Positions 31,438 to 42,032 are shown, counted from the stretch's first letter. The stretch is 64,000 nucleotides of DNA from Muscardinus avellanarius (GCA_963383645.1 OY726576.1:9786102-9850101), one strand, 5' to 3'. A program made the numbers and translations. Notes: generated by a model not told the origin, from the sequence alone.

Positions 31438-31690
31438 ATGAAAAAAATGAGGCAGACAAATATGTATTGATATGGCATAATTTCTGAGACATAATTTTAA
31501 ATAGCATTTGATGGCATGCCTTCAACTAACTATAGGTTTTCTGGAAAATGAAAACAAGAAACTAAATTTTTTTTGCTTTCGGGAACGTAATAAACTAATG
31601 GGGTGGAGAGGAATGGGTTTTACTGAATCTTTAGTCATTTGAATTTATTTTTGAGTAGATGCATGAATTGTTTATTTTTTTTTAAATAAC

Positions 31691-32639
31691 GGTCTAAATA
31701 CTTTCAATCAAACTGCTACCCAAGGGAGCTAGTATTATTTTAATTTTCATTTTCCAAAGCTGATAAATAGCGAGAGTTGCCCTGTTCCTGGTGACCACTG
31801 TCAAAAGAACTCTGGCACAAATAGGTCACATAGAGTTGCTGCTTCTGAGATTCATTTAAAGGAAACCTCCCTGAATTGGAGCATTTTTATATCAGTTAGA
31901 AAGTGAAGCTGACACTTCTTATCCTCCTCAGACAAAATCCAACCGGGAACTGTGACATTTTCACCCACAAAATGCAGCTAAGGCACTTTCCTAAGCCACC
32001 ACGAGCAGATGAGGATGTATGTATGAAAACTCCCAACAGTATGTAGGATTTCCATCCCACAAAACTGATAGACTTAAAAAGTGCAGGGCACATGCAGCGT
32101 TAATCTGCTCCCGCATGCCTTATAACTATTTAAAGGGCCTGTCAACATGAATAATGCACAGGAGTTATTTTTACACAAAATGCACCCAGAAATTATAGAA
32201 TGAACCACTAGATGATGACATTGATTTTGGAAGTACCACTTATGAAATAGACTCATGGCAAATCTTCTCTTGTTTTGATTTCCTGGACCTTGTGATTAAA
32301 TTTAAAACACAATGTCAATTGCTTGTTTTAGTAATAATTTTGATTTCCATTTTTCTAGAGACTTAAAAAATAAAAATTATAATTTTCAAAAAAAATTGCA
32401 TCCTGTAATCACCTCAAATTTATAGAAAAATTTAAAAAAATTAAAATTTCCCTGAGGAAAAATAGTTTTTCTATGGGGGAAGATTGTTGAGAAGAAGGGA
32501 GAAAATAGTATGAATAAATATGAGTTGGTCAAAAGTAGCAACTTCTGATTTTTCTTTGTCACTCCTGAATAAGAATTCACTTTTCCTTAGAGACCTTAAA
32601 TTTAAAGTCTTAAATTATAGACACACTGACGAGTGAAAG
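31691..32639. other. Unique interval, conserved-noncoding candidate
   Basis: No repeat recognised for about 950 bp in an otherwise repeat-packed region. The part 31770-32270 has balanced composition (CTATTTAAAGGGCCTGTCAA, ATGAATAATGCACAGGAGTT). ORFs of 60-65 codons on the minus strand show no domain. Function unknown. Confidence 0.4.
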
Positions 32640-33382
32640 AGAAAAAAAATAGTCTAGAAATAGACCTAGCTTCATTTGGAAAAACCATATGTGAAAAGAC
32701 AGTATCTTAATTCACAGGACAAAATTTAAATAAATAGTTAAATAAATAGTACAAAAGACAAACTTCTAATTAAATGAACTTAGGACCAAAATATTGTGAA
32801 GTAAAAAGATCCAACTGGATTTCAAAATTTGACTTAAAAATAATATTGAGACAAAAAAATAGCAAACTTAAAAATGAAGATTGAGGAAAAGAACAGGTTG
32901 TAATAAGGTGACATCCAGACAAGGAGGTCTAATTGCCAATCTCACCAATATACCTGGGGAGGGAGAAGGGCTGAAAGAAGCATACAACAGGATGTGTACC
33001 AAGCTATGTGTGCATTAATATTTTATATAATTTTATTATTATAATTTCATTATGCTAATTACATTGCACCAACAAAAAATATATTTTTATATAAATAAAA
33101 ATTTCATGTTTTATACCTCATGACACACAACAGAAATTAAAATTCAAGACAATCTAAGACTTAAATGTAAAAAGATGAAACTACATTAGGAAAAAAAAAT
33201 CCAAAAGCAATGAAAGAAGATATTTAAAAATGAACTATATAAAAGTGAAAGCAAAAAAATTCCATGGCAAAAGAATGCCATAAGAAAAATCAAAAGGCAA
33301 AAATAAACTGGGAGAATATTTCTGCACATCTAAGACAGATAAAGATCTGATTCCTCTAATATTTAAAGATATGTAAAAAAAA

Positions 33383-33582
33383 TCAAAGAGCTAGGTGTGG
33401 TGGTGGTGCCTGTAATCCTAGTACTTGGGAGCCTGAGATAGCAGGATTGCAAATTCATGGTCGGATTGCTGTATCTCACTCAGATCCTGTCCCAAAATAA
33501 AAAATAAAATAGAGCTGGGGAAGTAGCTGAGAGGTATAACTCCCCATATAACTCCCCTGGTTCAATCAAAAAAATCTAGGGA
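33383..33582 (+). mobile_element. Dimeric SINE, old
   Basis: GCTAGGTGTGGTGGTGGTGC, CTTGGGAGCCTGAGATAGCA, GAGCTGGGGAAGTAGCTGAG and CTCCCCTGGTTCAATC. Lies inside the L1. Confidence 0.8.
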
Positions 33583-33639
33583 TGGTAACAAAACGCTGGA
33601 TATAAATATATGCAAAATATACGAGCAAATATCCTACTC

Positions 33640-33960
33640 TACGCTGAATTCAAAATTCATATGCTGAAGTCTAATCGCCAATGCGATGGCATTTGGAGAT
33701 GGAGCCATTGGAAGGTAACGAGGTCATTCAAAATGGGATTAGTGCCCTTAGAAGAGGCCTGGGAGCTAATCCTCCCTCTCTCTTTCTGTACTGTTTGAGG
33801 GCACAGAAAGGAAACCATCAACTGCAAACCAGGAAGCGAGCCTTCACCAGACAGATCACTGCATTTGGACATTCCATCTGCTAGAACTGTGCCAATAATT
33901 TCTGGTTGTTTTATCCACCAGCCCATGGTGGTTTATTATAGCAGCCCAAACTAAGACGCA
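33640..33960 (+). mobile_element. MLT1-type LTR, sense, inside L1
   Basis: GCTGAATTCAAAATTCATATG, CTGAAGTCTAATCGCCAATG, ATGGCATTTGGAGATGGAGC, GGTAACGAGGTCATTCAAAA, CTAGAACTGTGCCAATAATT and GCAGCCCAAACTAAGACG are in the exact order of MLT1A-like LTRs. Solo LTR. Confidence 0.85.
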
Positions 33961-34164
33961 TTCATATATGGCTCTTAAACATAGAAGGAATGCTCACTTT
34001 CACATTTAAGAGAAACACAAATTGAAACTATACTAATAATATCTCCTACCAAATTGGCAAACACAAAAAACTTGACAATATACTTTGTGGTGAAGCTAGA
34101 AATAATGGGACAAAGATCCTCTTCTATGTTGCAGATAGATTACAAGATGGTCAAGTACAACAAA

Positions 34165-34380
34165 CCAGAGTTGGGTGTGGTGGCACACGCTTGTAATCCC
34201 AGCACTTGGGAGGCTGAGACAGGAGCATCCTGCAGACTGTAAGCCAGCCTTAGTTACTTAGTGAGGGTCTCGGCAACTTCATAAGACCCTGTTTCCAAAT
34301 AAAATATAAAAAAATAGATCTGGGATTATAGCCCAGAGGTAAATAGCCCCTGGGTTCCATCCCCAGTACCACACTTGCAA
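34165..34380 (+). mobile_element. Dimeric SINE, long subfamily
   Basis: GTTGGGTGTGGTGGCACACG, TTAGTTACTTAGTGAGGGTC, GATCTGGGATTATAGCCCAG and GGGTTCCATCCCCAGTACC, then a CA/GC tail. Confidence 0.9.
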
Positions 34381-34384
34381 GTGT

Positions 34385-34423
<39 letters not shown>
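34381..34423. repeat. Alternating purine-pyrimidine tract (GT/GC/CA)
   Basis: GTGTGCGTGCGCGCGCGCAC followed by CA units to 34423, with no break in alternation. It begins as the tail of the preceding SINE. Confidence 0.95.
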
Positions 34424-34861
34424 AAGAAAGAGAAAACAGCAATAAAAATAAAGGAAGGAGATGTTAGCAAATCAAAGAATTCTAGGAAGCTATTCTGAAA
34501 CAAAGCAAACAATTTTAGGAATTTACTTCTACCAATGTAAAAGAAGACATATTTTCCAATTGTAACTGTTTTCATCATACAAGGTATTGGGAGTGATCAA
34601 CATGGTTACCCACAGGTGTGTGACTGAAAAGCCTGTACCATAGCCATGCTGTGGAGTAATATGGGGTTGTATAAAAGAAGAAAGAAGAAACTACTTGGGG
34701 TGGTTTTGAGGGTAGATTAAGTTAAATAGGCAAAACGTAAAATGATACAGACAAGATGAGTAAGAACGACAGGGACATTTTATACATATTTTTTAAATAT
34801 TGCATCTTGAATGCTGGAAAAAGACAGGTTTTTTAACTGATATGAGAGGACTGGATACCTT

Positions 34862-34862
34862 G

Positions 34863-34915
<53 letters not shown>
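34862..34915. repeat. (TG)n microsatellite
   Basis: About 26 TG units within the L1 3' UTR. Confidence 0.97.
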
Positions 34916-34916
<1 letters not shown>

Positions 34917-35064
34917 GCAAACAAAAACACGATGAGAAAAAAAACAGGAGATACACAGGAATGAAATGAAGGGGATATGGATGGGAGGGAGACTTCGCTG
35001 AGTATTCTCATTTATAGAATTTTGAAGTTTGTTCTTTTAAACTTAAGTTTATAAAAAAAATTTG

Positions 35065-35205
35065 CCCGTGGACAGCCTCAACTACTTAGTGAGGCCTTTT
35101 GCAACTCAATGAGACCCTGTTTCAAAATAAAGAGTAAAAAATAGGGCTTGGGCATAGTACAGAGGTAGAATGCCCCTGGGTTCCAACCCCAGTACTGCCA
35201 AAAAG
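35065..35205 (+). mobile_element. 5'-truncated dimeric SINE
   Basis: Begins within the left half at GTGGACAGCCTCAACTACTT, then GGCATAGTACAGAGGTAGAA and GGGTTCCAACCCCAGTACTG. The first 60-70 bases of the B1 half are missing. Confidence 0.85.
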
Positions 35206-35234
35206 AACCTTTTTTATGTGTGTATGTATGGTAT

Positions 35235-35236
35235 AT

Positions 35237-35268
<32 letters not shown>
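35235..35268. repeat. (GT)n microsatellite
   Basis: GT units between a sense SINE and an antisense ID unit. Confidence 0.95.
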
Positions 35269-35269
<1 letters not shown>

Positions 35270-35342
35270 TGAACTGAGGATTGAACCCAGGGCCTTGCAC
35301 ATGTTTGTAAGAGCTCTTATAACTGAGCTGTATCCCTAGTCA
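35269..35342 (-). mobile_element. ID-like monomer, antisense
   Basis: GTGAACTGAGGATTGAACCC, GGGCCTTGCACATGTTTGTA and AACTGAGCTGTATCCCTAGT, the antisense tRNA-like unit with both promoter boxes. Confidence 0.85.
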
Positions 35343-35549
35343 CTAATTTTGAATATTGAACCATGCAAATAATTCACATTTTTAAAGCATAAGGTTAATA
35401 AAAAGAATACTTTAATCCCTAGAGTTGAATATAAGTGAATCTACAAATTAAAAATATAGCTATAAATAAATAACCTAAATAGCTAATTAATAACATAAGT
35501 TTAATAACCTTGTAATACATCCTTAGTGAGAAATATCTAAGAAATAAAA
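35343..35549. other. AT-rich unassigned sequence
   Basis: Rich in AATAA and TTAATA motifs; could be old L1 but not distinctive. Confidence 0.3.
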
Positions 35550-36110
35550 AGAACATTAAGGGACGTTGAGTTTTCTCTTAACAAACTAGAGAAAACTCAG
35601 CATCTTCTTGCTGTTGCACCACTATTTTTATTCTTGAATTAGTTTGTATAGGATGTAACAAAAAAGAAATTTTTTAATGTAGCAAAGAAACGGAATTGCC
35701 AGTATGAAAAAGAAAAGTGCATGTATGGAAGAAGAAATAATAAGTAAAATCCCTAAGATAATAAATTTTATCTATTTCGACCTAAAATTCCACTGCAAAA
35801 TTTCTAATGTAAAGAAATAAAACTAAGGAATGCTAAATGAAGATGCAGATTTGCTTCAGCCACTAAGAATAGCAAAAATAAAATGAGGATTTTCTAACTA
35901 CTAAATAGTAAATTTCAAATCAATGCATTATTAGCCGGCCACAAAACTAATATATTTGAAAAAATATCTAGAATCATGGCCTTGCCTACTATGTTATATT
36001 AGATAAAAGAACACTAATACGCCATGTGTATAAATACATAGTCGAACACAGTTTGATCTTTTGGCATATAAACACATGACTAGGTGTATCTGGAAGTAGT
36101 CAACTTCTAA
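35550..36110 (+). mobile_element. Probable old L1 3' region
   Basis: CAGCCACTAAGAATAGCAAA, AATCATGGCCTTGCCTACTA, GTCGAACACAGTTTGATCTT and GTGTATCTGGAAGTAG recall the L1 3' UTR order (AATAGCAAAA ... TGGAAAGATG ... TATGATCCCATTTT). Low similarity. Confidence 0.4.
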
Positions 36111-37028
36111 AGCAATTTATTTACATTGTTTTAAAGGAAAATGTCTGTAGTCATTTCAGATGTTGACATAATTAAATACAAATTCCTTTCTGTTGCTGTT
36201 TTCACCTTGTTGTGAAACTGTCCCATTTTTGTAGACTGAACCTTTACGAAGGTTATAATTCAGGACTGGCCATGAAAATAATTAGTTTTTCTCTTCTCAG
36301 TCATACAGCCAAAAGAATTTATTTGGTGCCAAGAATGTATAATTCTACTGTTCCAATGTAGTGCTAGGATTAATAGTGCGTGAAATTCTTGCCACATGCA
36401 ACTAATATCAACTACTGCTATTAAAGGGATAAGCTTTGATAGAACTAAAAGAAATATTTTGAATTGACTTGGACTCACCACTGCCTGTGTTTCTGCCCTT
36501 CAGCTCACAATGCCACACTTTCTTAACTGGGGCAATGCAGTTGGAGGACACTTCTGAACTTTCTGCTCCCTTCTTTCTTGGTGGCTATATGGTTTTAGAT
36601 ACATGATTTATTGTCAAACAAGCTCAAGTTACAAAAGCAAGTCTTGGTTCAGCTCAGTTTATTATTATCTATAATGGCTTCAGATTCTCTCAATTTACAA
36701 TCTTGAATTGAGCACAAATATTGGTAAATTAAAAGCAGAACATTTAAGGGAGGTGATTAGAAGAAGCTTGATGAGTTTCTAAGATACTTGGGACATTTTT
36801 AAGAATTTACTTGAAATAATTTAGACCTGACTGTATCCACACTTAAGTATTGGGGAAAAATATTTACAGCAAATCTATTACTATGACTTTTCATATTGTA
36901 TATACTAGAATAACAATTTGTTTTTCTTTTAAAATGCAAAATAGCACTTTTGTCATATTTTCACAGTATTTCAAATGCTTTACAATTTCCTTCAAATAAA
37001 TTATTTAAGAACTATAAATTTTAAATTC

Positions 37029-37032
<4 letters not shown>
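36111..37032. other. Unique AT-rich interval
   Basis: No repeat seen for about 900 bp. Includes CATGAAAATAATTAGTTTTT and CAAGAATGTATAATTCTACT, with no coding signature. Confidence 0.4.

Positions 37033-37070
<38 letters not shown>
37033..37070. repeat. (GT)n microsatellite
   Basis: About 19 GT units at the tail end of an antisense SINE. Confidence 0.97.
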
Positions 37071-37075
<5 letters not shown>

Positions 37076-37268
37076 GGGGATTGAACCCATGTACATTCTA
37101 CCTTGAGATACACTCCCCAGCCCTATATTTTTTTAATTTTTATTTTGAAATAGTGCATCACTAGGTTGACAAAAGTTTCACTACTTGCTGTAGCTATCCT
37201 TGAAACTGACCTGCCTGTTTCATCTTTTCAAGTACTGGGTTTACAGACATGTGCCACCACACCCGGCT
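37071..37268 (-). mobile_element. Dimeric SINE, old, antisense
   Basis: TTACTGGGGATTGAACCCAT, TTGAGATACACTCCCCAGCC and GTTTACAGACATGTGCCACC. Diverged in the B1 half. Confidence 0.85.
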
Positions 37269-37521
37269 CAAATCATGAAATTTTGAGCAGTTAACAGTAA
37301 ATTAAATGTCAAGTTTCATTTACTATTGCTTACACAATTTACTCTTTCACATATTTTTGAAAAGTTTTATCAGTCACTAACCTGCATAAAATATCCCATT
37401 GAATCATCTATTTTTATATCAGTATACTAAGAGCTATTCTTTTTGAATAGTATCTATAAAGAGTTTACTTAATAGCATCATTGAATTAAAAACTGTTTAA
37501 GCATAAATTGTAATATACCTT

Positions 37522-37724
37522 TTTTCTTTTTTTTTTTTTTTGGTGGTACTGGGGTTCCTGGAAGCCCTTCTACCTCTGGGCTACACTCTAAGACCTATTT
37601 TATACTTTTTTATTTTTGGAAACAGGGTCTCTTAAGCCAGTGGGGCTGGCTTCGAACCAGCGCTATCCATCTGTCTCCACCTCCCAAGCGCGGGGATTAC
37701 AAACGTGCACCTCCACGCCCGGCA
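37522..37724 (-). mobile_element. Young dimeric SINE, short subfamily, antisense
   Basis: Flanking 19-bp repeats ATAAATTGTAATATACCTT (37503-37521) and ATAAATTGTAATATATCTT (37725-37743) differ by one base. Contains GGGGTTCCTGGAAGCCCTTC and CAGGGTCTCTTAAGCCAGTG. Confidence 0.95.
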
Positions 37725-37743
37725 ATAAATTGTAATATATCTT

Positions 37744-38340
37744 ATTTGCCATTCTACTCTTTGATATATTGTGGGACAGAATATAAAAGATTTTAAATTA
37801 CTTTTAATTAGCTATTCATCTGGTAGGTAACCTTATTTGCATAGCAAACGTATGTAGACAATACCTCTAAACAATCTTTAATCTTCAAATAATAGTGTAA
37901 GGAAATTATTAATACAGAAGCATGTTTCAGGGCCCCATAAAACAAAATTAATCTCTCCTATTAACTTCTCTTTTAGACAGTAGAGACAGCAAAAAAAAAA
38001 ATAGCGAACAAACAGTTATTTAATTTCACATATCATTTGTATGTGTCCCAACCCATGAAACTTTAAAAACTCTTATTAAATTTATGCTGAGGCACTCTAT
38101 GGATGAAAGCAAATGCAAGTCATACTAGATACAAAATGGCTTACTTTCAAATTCCAATGACAGACAAGGAAATTTAATGTTTAATTAAGACTGCTAAAAA
38201 GAAAAAAATATGTTTGACAAACAATTTTTAACCAGGATATTATAAATCCTGAAACAGTCTAGTAAAGAAACTCCAATGTTACAATTTAAACATTGTCTTT
38301 GTATTTTTACAAAGGACCAATACCCAGAACTTACCTAAGA
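37744..38340. other. Unique AT-rich interval
   Basis: No repeat or gene recognised. Short A runs only. Confidence 0.35.
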
Positions 38341-38345
38341 AACTG

Positions 38346-38540
38346 TCAATGCCAGGCATGATGTCACATGCCTGTAATCCCAGCAACTCTGGAGGCTGAG
38401 GCAGAAAGACTGTGGGCTTGAAGCCAGCCTGGGCAACTTAATGAGTCTTATCCTGTCTCAGGACAGAAACCTTACAAAAAGATTTGGGGATGTGGCTGAG
38501 TGATAAAGCATCTCTGGGTTCAATCCCCAGTATCAGGGAA
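38346..38540 (+). mobile_element. Dimeric SINE, old subfamily
   Basis: CCAGGCATGATGTCACATGC, GGAGGCTGAGGCAGAAAGAC, GATTTGGGGATGTGGCTGAG and TCTCTGGGTTCAATCCCCAG. The right half retains the ancestral GGGGATGTGGCT of ID elements. Confidence 0.88.
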
Positions 38541-38600
38541 AAAAATATTATTACAGCTACCATAAAAAATAAAAAAAATTGCCAGACAGTGAGAATGTCC

Positions 38601-38602
<2 letters not shown>

Positions 38603-38651
<49 letters not shown>

Positions 38652-38740
38652 TACTATATAATAATACTTAATATATAATAATATATAATAATATATAATA
38701 TATATAATTTATATATAATATATATTATATATATAAAATG
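38603..38740. repeat. (TA)n and degenerate AT-rich palindromic block
   Basis: About 23 pure TA units to 38650, then ATAATACTTAATATATAATA-type units, ending ATATATTATATATATAAAAT. Essentially AT-only over 135 bp. Confidence 0.97.
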
Positions 38741-38772
38741 CAAATATCTGAAAGAAAAAAATGTGAGAGTTG

Positions 38773-38965
38773 CCGGGGGAGCGGTGCATGTGCATGCCTG
38801 TGAGCCTACTCGAGAGGCTGAGACTGGAGGATCTCAGGTTCAAAGCCATCCTCAACAACTTAGCAAGATCCTGAGACTCTGTTTCCAAATAACAAATAAA
38901 TAAACAAACAAAATAAAATAAGGTCAGGAGTATAGCTCAGAGATATAATGCCTCTGAGCGCAGTT
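38773..38965 (+). mobile_element. Dimeric SINE, middle-aged
   Basis: GCCGGGGGAGCGGTGCATGT, CTCGAGAGGCTGAGACTGGA and GTCAGGAGTATAGCTCAGAG. Box B of the right half is changed (GCGCAGTTCTCTGC). Confidence 0.85.
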
Positions 38966-38984
38966 CTCTGCATATCACACACAA

Positions 38985-38990
<6 letters not shown>

Positions 38991-39049
<59 letters not shown>
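38991..39049. repeat. (GA)n microsatellite
   Basis: About 29 GA units following ACAAACACACAGA, in the SINE tail. Confidence 0.97.
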
Positions 39050-39055
<6 letters not shown>

Positions 39056-39179
39056 GAAAGTATGGTAGATTCAGATGCAGTGAAGAGTCAATCTGCCAGA
39101 CAGACACTGACTTTATTCTATTAAACATATCGATCAGTGACCTCTAGGTTTAAGGATAACTATATCTACCACCTATGAA

Positions 39180-39372
39180 GCTCTAACTATGAGACTTACA
39201 TTCTGTCCTAAAATACAATAACCCTGAGAAATAGCCTTCATTAGCTTCATGTTTATGGATAAGAGAATCAAGACATAAAGAAGTTATATGACCTGAGGTG
39301 GCCACAGCATGATACTGGCCGCCTCTCTTAGGTGAGGACACAGAGCTGGAGTCTGGTTTTAAAGCACTAAAA
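39180..39372 (-). mobile_element. MIR, antisense
   Basis: GAGACTTACATTCTGTCCTA, TTATGGATAAGAGAATCAAG, ACATAAAGAAGTTATATGAC and GAGCTGGAGTCTGGTTTTAA follow antisense MIR order including the core. Confidence 0.65.
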
Positions 39373-39758
39373 TACACTCACACAAAACCAGACTGCCATC
39401 AAGTCTTTCTCTAGACAGACAGATGAATAGAGAGACAGATATAAAGACCCAGGAAGAAGCCACAGCTTTTAAAAATAAATCCCCCCCAAGTAACTTCTAC
39501 CGACTTTTAACATAACCTCCGTTCAAATTTTAAGTTAACTCCAGATCATTCTGAGAAGGCCAAGTGCTGTCAATTTTATGTAAGAGATAAGATGGGAATC
39601 TACAGGAAACAGGTTTTCAGAAATAATTACCAGCAGTCATGGAATCCCACACTTGATGCTGTAGCAGGCATGAGGCTCTAAATGTCAAACCGATGAAGGA
39701 AATATAGAAATAAATACATTTTTGTATGTACTTATTATTATATCCATAATAATCTGTG

Positions 39759-39912
39759 GATGCAGGATATTGTGGCACATGCCTGTAACTCCAGTAATAG
39801 GGAGGTTCAGACAGGAGAATCACAGGCTTTCACAACTTAGTGAGAGCTGTTTCAAAATGGGAAAAAAAGGGACTTGGTATAGCTTGGAGGTTTGGTCCCC
39901 AGTACCAGCATC
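39759..39912 (+). mobile_element. Dimeric SINE with internal deletions
   Basis: GGATATTGTGGCACATGCCT, GGTTCAGACAGGAGAATCAC and GGGACTTGGTATAGCTTGGA, then GGTCCCCAGTACC. The left-half 3' part is shortened. Confidence 0.75.
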
Positions 39913-39980
39913 ATCACCATCCTCATCCTCATCAACATCATCTGTAGGTAATGCTGATAGTTTTCCATCAAAAACCAAGG

Positions 39981-40148
39981 TCGGCGGGTGTGGTGGCGCA
40001 CGCTTGTAATCCCTGCGCTTGGGAGGTGGCGACAGGAGGATCGCACAGGTTCGAAGCCAGCCTCGTTGGCTTGCTTAAGAGACCCTGTTTCCAAATTTAA
40101 AAAAATATAAAATAGGTCTGGGGGTGTTGCCCAGAGGTAGAAGGGTTT
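39981..40148 (+). mobile_element. Young dimeric SINE, short subfamily, 3' truncated
   Basis: GGCGGGTGTGGTGGCGCACG, GGTTCGAAGCCAGCCTCGTT, TTGCTTAAGAGACCCTGTTT and GTTGCCCAGAGGTAGAAGGG; it stops before CTTCCAGGAACCCC, without an A tail. Truncation at the 3' end is unusual for a retroposon and suggests a later deletion. Confidence 0.9.
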
Positions 40149-40347
40149 AAAGACCCAAGAACTTGGTCTTTAAACATGTTAATTTGAATGTCTTCCCGAT
40201 TGTAAGAACAAACATCACTCCTGATGGTCCAGTCCCCAAATGATTTACTTCACTGTAACTGACTAATGCAACATTTACCAGTGTGAATTCAGCACTGCGG
40301 TATGCTGGTGATAAAGAGGTACATAGTTAAGGAACAGCAAAACAATC

Positions 40348-40563
40348 AAAGGGCCAGACGTGGTGGGAAATGCTTGTAATCCCAGCATTTGGGAGGCTGA
40401 GACCAGAGGATCATGGTTCACGGACAGCCGCAGCTGCTTCGTGGGGCCCTTTGCAATTCAGTGAGACTCTGTTTCAAAAATTAAGAATAAAAAATGGGGC
40501 TGAGGGTGGAGCTTGGAGGTAGAATGCCCTGGGTTCCATCCCCAGTACTACAAACAAACAAAG
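40348..40563 (+). mobile_element. Dimeric SINE, long subfamily
   Basis: GGCCAGACGTGGTGGGAAAT, CAGCCGCAGCTGCTTCGTGG, GGGCTGAGGGTGGAGCTTGG and GGGTTCCATCCCCAGTACTA. Confidence 0.9.
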
Positions 40564-40589
40564 GAGCAAAGAAAGTGGCCCAAGTTCAC

Positions 40590-41654
40590 GTATAACCTCT
40601 GAGAAATCCCGTAGTCAAGGATTCCAGCATCTTCCAGACTTGTTTCATCAAAAACTCTCTTTTTAATTTTTTATTTTTGAGCTGGGGTTTGAACCCAAGG
40701 TTGTTTACTTTCATCTTCCAACACCTTTATCTTATAACACCAAGGAGTGCTTGGAGAAATACTAGTGAGTTATGGTGGTCTTGAAAAAGTATTCTCTGAT
40801 TCTGAGAAAAAGGGAATGAGAGCCCTATCCAAGGTGACAGTGATGAGCAAATCCGTCTCCCAACTCCCCTAGTCATATCGGAAATAGGCAGTATTTATAC
40901 ACAAATTTACATACGGTGCAGCATCTAAGTGCAGAAGTATCAAAAGACATACAGAAAGTGGATTAGGGGGTATGAGCAGAATTTTCTGTTTGCTTTGTTT
41001 TATTGATCTTATTGGTCTTATTTCCCAATTCAACATCAATAAATAAATCATTTCATTAGCTAGGTTATCTCATCTCCTCAAAATCTCTCTGGATATTAAT
41101 TTCAGTAGTCATGAGTAATTTCATTTTTGTAATGAAGATCTCTTAAGCAGCAAGTATGTACTAATTTCTTTTGGCTTTTATTACCACTTTTTACATAGGA
41201 TTCAGTCTATTTCTTCAAGTACTTGAGAAAGATATCTAAGAATATTAACTGTTCCCATTTAGGAAAAAGAAATTATTATGAAAGAATTATTTTACTCATA
41301 AAACTATGTACTGGGTTTTAGGTACCATATCCAAAGGCTATGAAAGAATATCACATTTTTATGATAAATAGAAAGAATTTCAGTATTTCCATATTAACTG
41401 ATATATATATATATATATATCCCTAAGTTCCTTCTACTCTATCAAGGTGTCTCACAAATTTTACTCAATCACATAATAAAGCTGGAAAAGCCATTTGAGG
41501 TATCATTTAATCCTTGTAGTGGATATAAATACCCTCGTCAGTCCCTGGAGATCATTTTGTTCATCTTATTCCTTTTGCGATGAGGAAATGAGTCCTTAAA
41601 AGATGACTCTTCAAAGTTTCAAAGATCCCAATAATCTGAAGATTCCAAGTGAAT
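40590..41654. other. Mostly unique interval with short (AT)10
   Basis: No gene seen. AT repeat at 41401-41420. Around 41480-41640 GAAAAGCCATTTGAGGTATC and CGATGAGGAAATGAGTCC hint at a MIR-like fossil, too diverged to call firmly. Confidence 0.35.
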
Positions 41655-41815
41655 GTACCCTGTCCATCTGTGCAGCTATAACAAAATACTTGAGTAGTCC
41701 ATAAAAAAAATGGAATCTTTACTTCTCACTTCTGAAGGATGAAATTTCAAGATCAAAGTAGTGGCAATTTAGATGTCTCATGATAGTTGCTCTCTGCTTC
41801 AAGATGGTGCCTTTA

Positions 41816-42032
41816 GCTGGGTGTGGTGACACATACCTTTAATCCCAGTCCTTGAGAGGCTGAGACAGGAGGATCACAGGTTTGAGGACAGCCTTAGCAA
41901 GTAGTGAGACTTTCAGCCACCTAGCCAGACTTTGTTTCAAAAAAAATTTTTTTTAATGGCTGGAGGTATATACAGCGTGGAGGTAGAATGCTCCTGGGTT
42001 CAATTTTTCAATACTATAAAAAAAAGAAAATG
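41816..42032 (+). mobile_element. Dimeric SINE, long subfamily
   Basis: TSD TGGTGCCTTTA at 41805-41815 and 42033-42043. GCTGGGTGTGGTGACACATA, TTGAGAGGCTGAGACAGGAG and GCTGGAGGTATATACAGCGT. Inserted within the outer MaLR LTR. Confidence 0.93.

Larger units (their letters stand above)
28880..31690 (+). mobile_element. Old L1 (L1M type) broken by one LTR and four SINEs
   Basis: Pieces in L1 order: 28880-29059 and 29278-29575 (ORF2 3' half, e.g. GCTTCTTGGGCAACAATTAA, CTGAAATTCATATTAAAATT, GCATTTCAAATCAGTGAG); 30005-30300 (AGATCCAGATGGTTTAGAGA, AACACTGGAAGAAAACACA); 30540-30665 (GAAATGCAAGTTTAAATAAC); 30880-31250 (GGTACTCTTGAACACTGTTG, CTTTGGCAACATATTTTATA); 31440-31690 (ATGAGGCAGACAAATATGTA, GGGTTTTACTGAATCTTTAG). 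All frames are broken. Confidence 0.7.
32640..35060 (+). mobile_element. Second old L1 (L1M type), nested insertions
   Basis: AGTCTAGAAATAGACCTAGC (ORF2, about 32655), ACTTAAATGTAAAAAGATGA, GGGAGAATATTTCTGCACAT and GATTCCTCTAATATTTAAAG (to 33375); after a SINE and an LTR, CACAAATTGAAACTATACTA and CCAAATTGGCAAACACAAAA (33961-34160); after another SINE, the 3' UTR with TGGATGGGAGGGAGACTTCG (34979). Order and strand are consistent with one element. Confidence 0.7.
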
